Below, piece after piece: positions 17,989-30,176 of a DNA stretch of 64,000 nt. The stretch comes from JBGAKG01 sp044224495 (GTDB taxonomy: Bacteria > Myxococcota_A > Polyangia > Polyangiales > Polyangiaceae), in assembly GCA_044224495.1 (NCBI GenBank), contig JBGAKG010000010.1:186001-250000 (forward strand). Reading direction: 5' to 3'. The first letter of the stretch is position 1. Each line of letters opens with the position of its first letter. The notes beneath the pieces were generated by a model. The model made no database searches, had not been told where the DNA came from, and saw nothing but the letters and a program-made list of their open reading frames with translations. The position numbers and the translations under genes are program-made.

Positions 17989-18224
17989 CGGTCGCCGCGT
18001 GCTTCGGCGACGAGCGCTGACAGCGGCGCACCGGCGGGCTCCTCGGTCCAGATGGCTCGCGCACGGCCGACGAAGTCGGTCGGGGTCGCGTTTCTGGGTG
18101 TCGCAGGGAGCAAGCGAGCGACGACTTTGCCCCGCCGGACCACTTCGACCTCCTCGCCGCCGTCTACCCACGACAAGACCTCTCGCAGGTTGTGCTGGAT
18201 TTGGCGGACGGTCGCGGTTCGCAT
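17985..18224 (-). CDS. Phd/YefM-type antitoxin
   Basis: A 79-aa protein (MRTATVRQIQHNLREVLSWV...) with the Phd/YefM signature: an N-terminal DNA-binding strand-helix (VRQIQHNLREVL), then EEVEVVRRGKVVARLLP, and a disordered C-terminus that would wrap the toxin (IWTEEPAGAPLSALVAEARG). It precedes and overlaps the PIN gene (ATGA), the standard antitoxin-toxin order. An in-frame start further upstream (18275) is not used because it would run through the promoter. A -35-like TTGACG at 18260-18255 is only about 35 bases upstream, so the mRNA leader would be very short or absent. Confidence 0.88.
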   Translation of the reverse strand: MRTATVRQIQHNLREVLSWVDGGEEVEVVRRGKVVARLLPATPRNATPTDFVGRARAIWTEEPAGAPLSALVAEARGDR

Positions 18225-18231
18225 GTTAGAC

Positions 18232-18260
18232 AAAATGACGCACAAGTAGGCTCCCGTCAA
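18232..18260 (-). promoter_or_regulatory. Putative promoter of the antitoxin-toxin operon
   Basis: On the minus strand TTGACG (18260-18255) is a good -35; at 17-bp spacing stands CATTTT (18237-18232), a poor -10. A start site 6-8 bases on would fall at or next to the antitoxin ATG at 18224, implying a leaderless or near-leaderless transcript. Weakly supported by sequence alone. Confidence 0.3.
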
Positions 18261-18313
18261 ACCGCCGCGCACCAAACTTGGCCGTTTTGCCCCAACCGTG
18301 CGACCTGCACGAT

Positions 18314-20845
18314 ATGGCCCAAGTTCGTGGCGGCGAAGCGGAGCTCGTGCTCCTTCGGAAGCTCGCGGAACAACTCGCAGGACAGCGCAAGGAGAAGACG
18401 ACGACGGGCCACTTGCTCGCCGCCGTCGCTTCGCACACCGGCCCCGCCGCCGATCTGCTCAAGGATCGCCGGCTCGAGGTCGACGTGCTCCTGCGCGCCG
18501 CGCGCGTTCTCCAGGACGACGCTCCCGACGCGATCGCGCGCGCGGTCCAGCGTGCGCGCGAGCTCGCCGCCCGCTCCCCGCAGCGCGAGCCGCTCGCGAT
18601 TCACCTGCTCTTCGCGCTCTGTCAGGACAAGGCGAGCGCGGCGATGCGCACGCTCGTCCAGTGCGGCATGGACGTGACGCGCCTCCGCACGGCGGCGCTC
18701 CAGCTCGCGATGGGGCTCGCGCCCGCGCCGCGCCCGATGCCCCCCGCTGCGGCGAGCGTCGCCGCGTTCGATCTCGCCCGGCGCGCGGAGAGCGGCAAGG
18801 CGCCGAGCGTTCCTCCGCCCTCCGCCCACGCCCCCGCACCGGCCGCGCGCGTGCCGGCCACGATCCCGTCGGCCGCGCCGCCGCGCGTGAAGATCCCGGT
18901 CGTGCCGAGCCTGACTCCGGTCGACCCCACGCGCGCGCCCGCGACCGCGCCGCCCGTGGTGGCGAAGAAGAAGAAGGCGGAACCGAAGCCGACCAAGCGC
19001 CACGTCGCGCCGAACGCGGCGCGCTTCGCGCTCGACAAGAAGAGCTTCCCGATGCTCGTCGCGGTGGGGAAGAATCTCACGTTGGCGGCGGCGATGGGTG
19101 AGCTCGATCCGGTCGTCGGTCGCGACGAAGAGATCGATCGCACGCTCGACGTGTTGGCCAAGCGGCAGGGCAACTGCCCGTGCCTCGTGGGCGCCGCTGG
19201 CGTCGGCAAGACGAGCGTCGCGCGCGGGATCGCGCTCCGGATCGCGAGCGGTGAAGACGTCGTGTCGCTCGACGATCGCATCGTCGTCGAGATCGAGCCG
19301 GTCACGCTCCTGTCCGGGACGGGTGCGCGCGGTGCTCTCGCCGAGAAGCTCACTCAGCTCCGGGCCGAGGTGAAGTCGGCCGAGGGGCGGATCGTCGTCT
19401 TCTTCGACGAGATCCACACGCTGTTCGGCCCCGACGCTGGGGACGAGGCCGCGAGCGAGCTGAAGATCGCGCTAGCGAAGGGCGAGCTCCCTTGCATCGG
19501 CGCCACCACCTTCGAGGAGTACAAGCGCTTCGTCGAGAGCGACCCCGCGCTCGCGCGCCGCTTCACCGCGATCGAGGTCGTCGAGCCGTCGCCCGAAGAG
19601 GCGTTTCTCGCGCTCGAGGGGATCCTCCCCGCGTTCGCGCAGCACCACCACACCGAATACACGCGAGAGGCGATCGCCGCCGCGGTCCAGTGGAGCTCTC
19701 GTTACGTCACGTCGCGCGCGCTTCCCGAGAAGGCGGTCGGCATCCTCGACCTCGCCGGCGCGCGGGCACGGCGGCGCTCGATCGAGAGCGTCGGCCCGGA
19801 GCAGATCGCCGAGGTCGTCGCCGAGATGGCGCACGTCCCGATCGAGCGCCTCCTCGAGTCCGACGGCGAGCGCATGCTCCGCCTCGAGGCGATGCTGGGC
19901 GAGCGCGTCATCGGTCACCGCGATGCGCTCGCGCGGATCGCCGCCGTCCTCCGCCGCAACGCGGGTGGGTTCCGCTCGCGCCGGCCGATTGGGAGCTTCC
20001 TGCTCCTCGGCCCGACCGGCGTCGGAAAGACCGAAACCGCGAAGGCGATCGCCGAGTGTCTCTTCCACTCGCCGGATGCGATGACCCGCCTCGACATGAG
20101 CGAGTACGCCGAGGCACACGCGATCGCGCGGCTCGTCGGAGCGCCGCCGGGCTACGTCGGGCACGAGGCCGGTGGGCAGCTCACCGAGTCGGTCCGCCGC
20201 CGTCCCTATCAGGTCGTGCTCCTCGACGAGATCGAGAAGGCGCACCTCGACGTGCTCGAGGGCTTCCTGCAGGTCTTCGACGAAGGCCGCCTCACCGACG
20301 GGCGCGGGCGGACGGTCGACTTCACCAACACCGTCATCCTCCTCACCTCCAACCTCGGCGCGGACGTCAAGCCGCGCGAGGTCGCGCGCGGACGGATCGG
20401 CTTCGCCGCATCGAAGCAAGAGGTCACGGCCTACGCCGATGCGGTCACGCTCGCGGCGCGTCGTTCGCTCCCGCCGGAGCTCTACAACCGGATCGACGAG
20501 GTGCTCGCCTTCGGTCCGCTCGAGAAGAGCGACGTCCGCGAGATCGCCACCAAGATGATCGCGCAGCTCAAGACCGAGCTCGAGCGCGCGCGCGGGGTCT
20601 TCCTCGACGTGAGCGCAGGTGCCGTCGACGTCCTGCTCGACACGGGCGGCTTCGATCCGGAGCTCGGCGCTCGCCCGATGCGGCGCGCCGTCGCGCGCCT
20701 GATCGAGGCGCCGATCGCGGAGATGATCCTCCGCGGCGAGATCCAGCGCCGCGACGTCGTCACGCTCGAGGTCGAGGACGGGAAGATCGTCGTGGACTCG
20801 GTGACCCCGTCGCGGACGCCCGCCCCGCTCGGCGAGACCGGCTGA
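18314..20845 (+). CDS. ClpA-like double-AAA+ unfoldase
   Basis: An 843-aa Hsp100 protein. Residues 1-135 form a degenerate Clp N-domain pair (GHLLAAVASHTG and HLLFALCQDKA), followed by a Pro/Ala/Lys linker (about 140-235). AAA-1 has Walker A GAAGVGKT (Lys299) and Walker B VVFFDEIHTL; AAA-2 has GPTGVGKT (Lys572), VVLLDEIEKAH and sensor LLTSNLG, then the small D2 domain with GARPMRR. No ClpB middle coiled coil is present. A RIGF tripeptide (Ile695-Gly-Phe697) sits where ClpA/ClpX carry the ClpP-docking loop, so partnership with ClpP is plausible. ATG 18314 is preferred to TTG 18278. Downstream is a histidine kinase gene; no clpS or clpP is adjacent. Confidence 0.9.
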   Translation: MAQVRGGEAELVLLRKLAEQLAGQRKEKTTTGHLLAAVASHTGPAADLLKDRRLEVDVLLRAARVLQDDAPDAIARAVQRARELAARSPQREPLAIHLLFALCQDKASAAMRTLVQCGMDVTRLRTAALQLAMGLAPAPRPMPPAAASVAAFDLARRAESGKAPSVPPPSAHAPAPAARVPATIPSAAPPRVKIPVVPSLTPVDPTRAPATAPPVVAKKKKAEPKPTKRHVAPNAARFALDKKSFPMLVAVGKNLTLAAAMGELDPVVGRDEEIDRTLDVLAKRQGNCPCLVGAAGVGKTSVARGIALRIASGEDVVSLDDRIVVEIEPVTLLSGTGARGALAEKLTQLRAEVKSAEGRIVVFFDEIHTLFGPDAGDEAASELKIALAKGELPCIGATTFEEYKRFVESDPALARRFTAIEVVEPSPEEAFLALEGILPAFAQHHHTEYTREAIAAAVQWSSRYVTSRALPEKAVGILDLAGARARRRSIESVGPEQIAEVVAEMAHVPIERLLESDGERMLRLEAMLGERVIGHRDALARIAAVLRRNAGGFRSRRPIGSFLLLGPTGVGKTETAKAIAECLFHSPDAMTRLDMSEYAEAHAIARLVGAPPGYVGHEAGGQLTESVRRRPYQVVLLDEIEKAHLDVLEGFLQVFDEGRLTDGRGRTVDFTNTVILLTSNLGADVKPREVARGRIGFAASKQEVTAYADAVTLAARRSLPPELYNRIDEVLAFGPLEKSDVREIATKMIAQLKTELERARGVFLDVSAGAVDVLLDTGGFDPELGARPMRRAVARLIEAPIAEMILRGEIQRRDVVTLEVEDGKIVVDSVTPSRTPAPLGETG

Positions 20846-20940
20846 GCCAGCCACGGTCGCGCCAGCGCGGCACGCTCGGTGCAACGAACGTCCGATCGGA
20901 CGAGCCGACGTGGTGTTCCACCACCCGGTGACGAAGTGTC

Positions 20941-20955
20941 GTTTCAACCTGAAAC
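20941..20955. repeat. Short inverted repeat between clp-like and kinase genes
   Basis: GTTTCA-ACC-TGAAAC is a perfect inverted repeat with 6-bp arms and a 3-bp centre, 96 bases after the Clp stop and about 80 before the preferred kinase start. It has no following T-run, so it looks more like a protein-binding site than an intrinsic terminator. The rest of the 188-base gap holds no gene that I can support. Confidence 0.3.
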
Positions 20956-21033
20956 GCTCGTCCCAGGTTGATGTGGAGCATTTGGGAAGGACGATTCGGT
21001 GAGCGGGACGTGGTTCGGAAGCGCAGGCGCGCG

Positions 21034-23013
21034 ATGAGGAGTCTCCGGGAATGGGTGCTCCTCCCCGATGTCGTCGGGGAGCACGAGCGCGCCTACCTCG
21101 AGAAGCTACACCCGCTCGCGATTGCGTTCTTCTTCGCGCACGTGCCGGTCTTGGTGCTCGTCGCCGTGTTCCACCGCACGGGAGCATGGCAGGCCGCGCT
21201 GGCCTCGGCGCTCGTCGCCGCTGGACCGTGGCTGGCGAAGCGCAGCCTCGCGAACCCTCGTCACGTCGGTCGTGTCGCAGCGGTCGCCGCGATGGGCATG
21301 GCGGGCCTGCTCGTCTACTTCGGACGCGGACCGCTGCAGATCGAGATGCACCTCTACTTCTTCGTGCTTCTCGCGCTCCTGATCGTCTTCGCGGATCCGC
21401 TGGCAATCCTCGTTGCAGCAGCGCTCGTGCCGCTCCACGACGTCCTGCTCTGGGCGGTCTACCCGCGGGCGGTGTTCAACTACGACGCGTCGTTCGTCTC
21501 CGTCTCGATTCACGGACTGCTCGTCGTGCTCGAGGCGACCAGCGCGTGCTTCGTGGCGCGTGCCTTCTACGACGCCCGGGTCGGGCTCGAGAGCCAGGTG
21601 GCGGCGCGGACCAACGATCTCGCGCAGCGCACGTCCGACCTCAAGCTCATCCTGGACAACATCGGCCAAGGGCTCTTCGTGTTCGATCGCCGGGGGCTCG
21701 TGTTCGGAGAGCGCTCGGCGGTCGTGGAGTCCTGGCTCGGGCCGATCCCGCCGTCGCGGAGCATCGTGGACTGGATCGGCGGGCGTGTCCCCTCGCTGCG
21801 GGCGGCGTTCGCGCTCGGCGTCGACGCGCTCGGGGACGGCTTCATGCCGCTCGCGATCGTCCTCGATCAGCTGCCGACGCGCATCCTGGTCGGCGACCGG
21901 ATCCTCGAAGCGCGCTACCGCCCGACGGAGCGCGGGATCGTGGCCGTGCTCTCCGACGTGACCGCGGCCGAAGAGGCGCGGCGCGCGGAGGCGGCGCGCG
22001 CGGCGACGCTCGTCGTCGTGGAGAACCTCCTCCGCGATCGGGACGGGTTCATGACGTTCTTCACCGAGGCCGAGTGGCTCGCGGTGACGATCTTCGACCC
22101 GAGCCAGCCGACGATCGATCGCCGCCGTGCGATCCACACGATGAAGGGGAACAGCGCGCTCTTCGGGCTCTCGCCGGTCGTCGATGCCTGCGCGGAGATC
22201 GAAGAGGTCGGCGATGCCGAGACGCCGCTCCGGCAGGCGGATCTCGCGAAGCTCCGCGAGGTGTGGGCCGCGACGGAGCAGAACGTCTGGCGCCTCGCCG
22301 GCGTCTCGAGCGAGCGGATCGCCATGACGCCCGCCGAGCACGCGCTCCTCCTCGGGCTCGTCCGCGCCCGCGCCCCCTTCGAGCTCATCGAGGCCGCGCT
22401 CGCGGATCTCAAGTTCGATGCGGTCGAAGATCGGCTGACGCGGCTCGCAGATCAGGCACGTCACCTCGCGTCGCACCTCGGGCGCGCGCCGGTGGACGTC
22501 GTGGTCGACACGGCGCCGATCCGCGTCGATGCCGCGATCTGGGCGCCGATCTGGAACGCGCTGGTCCACGTGATTCGGAACTCGGTCGACCACGGCCTCG
22601 AGACGAGCGCCGAGCGGCGCGCGGCAGGCAAGGCGGAGCACGCGCGGATGAACCTGCGCGCGCGCGTCGAGAACGACGACGTCATCTGCGAGATCAGCGA
22701 CGACGGGCGCGGGATCGACTGGGACCGCGTGGCCGTTCGAGCGGCGCGCCGCGGTCTCCCGCACCAGACGCTCGCGGATCTCCACGAAGCCCTCTTCGCC
22801 GACGGCCTCTCCACTCGGGACGGCGTGAGCGCCATCTCCGGCCACGGCATCGGGATGGGGGCGATTCGCGCCGCCTGCCACGCGGCGGGTGGCGAGCTGA
22901 ACGTCGTGAGCGAGCTCGGGCGCGGAACGCGCGTGGTCCTGCGGGTCCCCCGGCGGGGCGCGCCGGCTTCTTCGCCGCGCCGTTCGTTGCGTCCCGTCAG
23001 CGCGATCGGCTGA
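21034..23013 (+). CDS. Membrane-bound CheA-like histidine kinase with internal Hpt domain
   Basis: About 659 aa. Five to six N-terminal transmembrane helices (residues about 20-190, for example LAIAFFFAHVPVLVLVAVFH), a short coiled coil, a PAS-like segment (ILDNIGQGLFVFDRRG), then an Hpt motif IHTMKGNSALFGL whose His368 is the likely phosphorylation site. The ATP-binding domain is of CheA type: N-box HVIRNSVDHGLE, GRGIDWDRV, and GHGIGMGAIRAACHAAGGEL. The CheA P2 domain and CheW-like tail are missing, and there is no classical HisKA dimerisation helix pair. No response regulator is adjacent, so it is an orphan. The start is unsure: the frame is open from TTG 20968, with GTG 21010 and ATG 21034 as alternatives, none with a good ribosome site. 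Confidence 0.85.
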   Translation: MRSLREWVLLPDVVGEHERAYLEKLHPLAIAFFFAHVPVLVLVAVFHRTGAWQAALASALVAAGPWLAKRSLANPRHVGRVAAVAAMGMAGLLVYFGRGPLQIEMHLYFFVLLALLIVFADPLAILVAAALVPLHDVLLWAVYPRAVFNYDASFVSVSIHGLLVVLEATSACFVARAFYDARVGLESQVAARTNDLAQRTSDLKLILDNIGQGLFVFDRRGLVFGERSAVVESWLGPIPPSRSIVDWIGGRVPSLRAAFALGVDALGDGFMPLAIVLDQLPTRILVGDRILEARYRPTERGIVAVLSDVTAAEEARRAEAARAATLVVVENLLRDRDGFMTFFTEAEWLAVTIFDPSQPTIDRRRAIHTMKGNSALFGLSPVVDACAEIEEVGDAETPLRQADLAKLREVWAATEQNVWRLAGVSSERIAMTPAEHALLLGLVRARAPFELIEAALADLKFDAVEDRLTRLADQARHLASHLGRAPVDVVVDTAPIRVDAAIWAPIWNALVHVIRNSVDHGLETSAERRAAGKAEHARMNLRARVENDDVICEISDDGRGIDWDRVAVRAARRGLPHQTLADLHEALFADGLSTRDGVSAISGHGIGMGAIRAACHAAGGELNVVSELGRGTRVVLRVPRRGAPASSPRRSLRPVSAIG

Positions 23014-23034
23014 AAAAGCCCGTTCGCCGCTGCC

Positions 23035-23080
23035 TTGACCCCGCCCGGTCGGGCTCGTATATATCCGCTCATCGGGATAA
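23035..23080 (+). promoter_or_regulatory. Promoter and inverted-repeat operator of the arsR-metH operon
   Basis: TTGACC (23035-23040) and TATATA (23058-23063) are separated by exactly 17 bases, the best sigma-70-type promoter seen in this GC-rich window. An inverted repeat ATATCC-N8-GGATAA (23061-23066 and 23075-23080) overlaps the end of the -10 and the expected start site, 4 bases before the regulator's ATG at 23085. The geometry fits autorepression by the ArsR-type product and joint control of metH. Confidence 0.65.
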
Positions 23081-23084
23081 GCGA

Positions 23085-24025
23085 ATGACCCTCGCGGCCA
23101 CCATCGACACCCTCGCCGTCCTCGGGGACGAGAGCCGGATTCGGCTCTGCGCGCTCCTGCGCGAGCGCGATCTGCGGGTGACGGATCTGGTGAAGGTGAC
23201 GGGGATCTCGCAATCGCGCGTCTCCACGCACCTGGCGCGGCTGCGCGAAGCAGGGTTCGTCCGTGACCGGCGCGAGGCGCAGCACGCGTTCTACTCGCTC
23301 GCCGTCGACGCGCTGCCGAAGGCGGCGAAGGCCATCCTCGACGAGGCCACGAGCACGGCAGATCCGACCCTCGCCGGCGACCAGCGGCGCCTCGGGGAGC
23401 TCGACGCCGAGCGGAGCGGGGCATTGCCCGAGGCGTTCGCGGGCAAGATGGACCTCCACTACTCGCCCGGGCGAACGTGGCCCTCGCTCGTCGCGGGCAT
23501 CGCCGCGCTGCTCCGGTTGGGGGACGTACTGGACGTGGGCTCCGGGGACGGTGCGGTCGCGTCCTACCTCGCGCCGTACTGCAAGTCGCTCACGTGCATC
23601 GATGCGAGCGAGCGGATGATCGAGGCCGCGCGGGCGCGTCTCGCCGCGCACGCCAACGTCAGCGCACAGGTCGCCGATGCGCAAGCGCTCCCGTTCCGCG
23701 ATCGCTCCTTCGACGACGTGATGGTGTTCCACACGCTGACCTACGCCGCGGATCCGGCTGCGGTGCTCGCGGAGTGCGCTCGCGTCGTGCGTCCGGGGGG
23801 CCGTGTCGTCGTGCTCTCGCTCGACCGCCACGAGCACGCCGACGTGACCGGTCCCTACGGCGAACGCCACCACGGGTTCGCTCCGAAGCAGCTCCGTGCC
23901 TTGCTCGGGCGCGCCGGGCTCGACGTCGTGAACGTCGAGGTCGCGACGCGCGAGCCCAAGAAGCCCCATTTCCAAGTCGTGCTCGCCATCGGTCGCCGCC
24001 CCGGCGCCGAGAGAAGAGGAAAGTC

Positions 24026-24029
<4 letters not shown>
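23085..24029 (+). CDS. ArsR-type regulator fused to SAM-dependent methyltransferase domain
   Basis: A 314-aa two-domain protein. Residues 1-85 are an ArsR winged helix (VLGDESRIRLCALLRERDLR, then VTGISQSRVSTHLARLREAG with the recognition helix, and a FYSL wing). Residues about 130-300 are a class I methyltransferase fold: motif I DVLDVGSGDGAVASYL, an acidic strand end (CIDAS), ADAQALPFRDRSFD and RVVRPGGRVVVLSL. This architecture matches regulators of methionine metabolism proposed to sense S-adenosylhomocysteine or SAM (SahR-like). Its stop overlaps the metH GTG (GTGA), and an inverted repeat overlaps its own promoter. The methyltransferase domain may serve as ligand sensor; whether it is catalytic is unknown. 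Confidence 0.88.
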
Positions 24030-27826
<3,797 letters not shown>

Positions 27827-27835
27827 GTCGCCGGC

Positions 27836-30151
27836 TCACTTGCTCCGGAGCGCTTCGAGATCGCGGACGAGCTCCGAGAGCTCGATCTTCGGGATGCGGT
27901 CGAGCGCGAAGGTGCTGCGCGCACGCGTCACCGTGTAGGTCGCGTCGGTGGGAGCGTCTTCGCGCACCTCGGGCGTGACCACCACGGTGACGGAGGCTCC
28001 GCACGGCAGCGTCGTGATCAGCGCGGAGGTGCCGGGCTCCACGTCGGCGTGGTCGAAGCGGAAGTCCCGCCGCAGCAGCTGGAAGATGCGCCCGCGCGCC
28101 GTCGCCGCCCCGACGATCGACGCGAGCTCGTGCTCGCCGATCGCGCTCGCGGGGACGACGTGGGTCTCGCGGAGGAGCTGCGGGAACGCCTGGAGGATCT
28201 CGTAGTCGGCGAAGATGCGCTTCCACGCGGCCAGGTCGGCGGCGGTGAGCGCGAGGGGGTGCACCACCCCGACGTCGCCGTCGCCGAGCTCCCAGCGGGC
28301 GTCCTTCACGTCGGCGAACGTGCCGTCCTCGGCGATGCGGAAGGGCGTCTCGCGTGCGATCCAGACCACGCGCCGACCGAGGTGACGCAGGAACGGGTGC
28401 CCGAGGAAGCGCTCGCGGAAGGCTTGCGCGCGGAACGTTCGGCCGGAGCACATCATCCGCTCGAGGAGCGCGGTCTGGTAGCGCGCGACGATCTTCGCGT
28501 CCTTCACGATCGCGCCGAAGCGCTCCTTGGCGGCGGCGTGCGCCTTGGCGTCCTCGCCCTTGCGCGCGCGCGGAAACGCGCTGATGCGCTCTCCGGTCGC
28601 ATCGACGAGGACCGGCGCGAGCGTCTCGTCGACGTGCACGCGGTAGGAGCGATCGCTCCACGCGAGCGTGGCCGAGCCGTCGGCGTCGAGCCCGACGTCG
28701 GGGACCGGTGCTTCGACGTCGTCGTGCGGCCCCGCGTCGGGAATGCCGAGCGCGCTCGCGGCCTCGCGCCGCAGCCACGCCTGCACCGCGCCGCGGGCGA
28801 GATCGCCGAGGTGCGTCGCCGCGAGCTCGCCGCCGAGCGCGGCGAGCACCGCGCACCCGGTCCGCGCGAGCGCGAAGCCACGATCCCCACCCGCGAACAT
28901 GACCATCCGTCGTTCGTCGCTGCTCCAGCCGTAGCGGGGCGGCTCCGCGCCCCGCGCCCACCCGCGGATGCGCTCGGCGACGGCGCGTGCGCTCCGCTCG
29001 CCACCGACCTTGCCGCACGTCTCGAACGCCCACGTCTCGCGCACGTCTTCCCCGGCTTCGCGCCAGGCGGCGAAGAGCTCGAGCGCGAAGGCGTCGAGTG
29101 AGGCTGCGTCGCACGCCTCGCGGACTTGCGCGAGCCCGACGTAGGGGTTGGCGAGCGGGGAGAAGCGCAGCATCTCGCCGAGCGCGCGGACCGCTTCGTC
29201 GGGGAGCGGCGTCCCATCGCGCAGGAGCGGGCGCGAGAGCTTCGCCGGATCGAAGAACGCGGGGAGCTCGGCGACGGCGTCCGGGACGGCTTCGAGCTGC
29301 GCATCGGTCCGGGCAGCGTCGAGGCGCGCGCGGAGCGCGTCGGCGCAGGCCTCGCCCTCGAGCAAAGAGCGCGCGCGCGGTTCGCGGCGGGCGGCCGCGA
29401 GCAGGCTCCACTGGCTCCTCGGATCGGTTCGCTCGGCGAGCGGCGCGAGCGCGGCCCACGGCGCGAGCTCGCCGGTGAGCGCGGCGTCGCCGAGCTCCGC
29501 GCCATGCGCCGCGAGGAACGCGAGGGCGGCGTGAGCGGCCGCGTGACCGGAGGCGCTCTCGTCGAGCGCATCGGGGGCGAGCGCCCGCACGGCCCGGGCG
29601 ACGTGCCGGCGGAGCCACGCCTCGGCCGGGCTCTGTCCGTGGGGCTCGTCGAGCGTGCTGGGGGCCGGGCGGGCGACGAACGCGGTCGCCGCGACTGCGG
29701 CGAGGTCGTCGCTCCCGAGCGGCAGCGCCGCTTCGAGGAGGCCGCGCTCCGGAGGCGCAGCGCGGACGAGCGCGACCGCCGTCGTGGCGAAGTCGTCCCC
29801 GAGCCGTCCCAAAAGGGTACGAAGGAGTGGGCCGTCGATCGTCGTGGCGTCGAGCTCCTCGGCCAGGGTCGCGAGCGACTCGTCGCCGAGGCGAGCGACC
29901 TCGGCGGCGCGGAGCGGCGTGCGCTTGTCGCACTCGTCGAGCAAGCGCTCGAGGAGCCGCTCTTCGGCCACCTCCGTCATCTTGGGCGGGGGCTTGCCGG
30001 CCGAGCGCTCGCGCTCGTGTTCGAGCCACTCGAGCTTCGGAGGCGTGCTCGCCGCTCGGGAGTGCGCGCCGGCGGCGCCCGCGGGAGCCTTCGCGTGCGC
30101 ACGCGCCCCCGCTCTCCAGGGCGGGTCGACCAGGATGCGCGGGATCTCCAT
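27836..30151 (-). CDS. DUF4132-domain protein
   Basis: A 771-aa cytoplasmic protein, mostly helical and Ala/Leu/Arg-rich, with HEAT-like repeats in the first 450 residues (many LAAL/ALRARL helices). The C-terminal third carries features of DUF4132: YQTALLERMM, FRERFLGHPFLRHLGRRVVW, DGTFADV and WKRIFADYEILQAFPQL, ending in a short helix. DUF4132 proteins include E. coli YehI and relatives, are of uncertain function, and are often beside WGR or regulatory proteins. The chosen ATG 30151 gives a sensible N-terminus (MEIPRILVDPPW); earlier in-frame codons overlap the divergent kinase gene, whose start is only 25 bases away. Confidence 0.85.
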   Translation of the reverse strand: MEIPRILVDPPWRAGARAHAKAPAGAAGAHSRAASTPPKLEWLEHERERSAGKPPPKMTEVAEERLLERLLDECDKRTPLRAAEVARLGDESLATLAEELDATTIDGPLLRTLLGRLGDDFATTAVALVRAAPPERGLLEAALPLGSDDLAAVAATAFVARPAPSTLDEPHGQSPAEAWLRRHVARAVRALAPDALDESASGHAAAHAALAFLAAHGAELGDAALTGELAPWAALAPLAERTDPRSQWSLLAAARREPRARSLLEGEACADALRARLDAARTDAQLEAVPDAVAELPAFFDPAKLSRPLLRDGTPLPDEAVRALGEMLRFSPLANPYVGLAQVREACDAASLDAFALELFAAWREAGEDVRETWAFETCGKVGGERSARAVAERIRGWARGAEPPRYGWSSDERRMVMFAGGDRGFALARTGCAVLAALGGELAATHLGDLARGAVQAWLRREAASALGIPDAGPHDDVEAPVPDVGLDADGSATLAWSDRSYRVHVDETLAPVLVDATGERISAFPRARKGEDAKAHAAAKERFGAIVKDAKIVARYQTALLERMMCSGRTFRAQAFRERFLGHPFLRHLGRRVVWIARETPFRIAEDGTFADVKDARWELGDGDVGVVHPLALTAADLAAWKRIFADYEILQAFPQLLRETHVVPASAIGEHELASIVGAATARGRIFQLLRRDFRFDHADVEPGTSALITTLPCGASVTVVVTPEVREDAPTDATYTVTRARSTFALDRIPKIELSELVRDLEALRSK

Positions 30152-30176
30152 CGGCCCGAGTATAGGGGATGGAGGT

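Noticed and set aside
18314..20845. ClpB disaggregase
   Set aside because: The middle coiled-coil domain between the AAA+ modules is missing and a ClpP-docking tripeptide is present.
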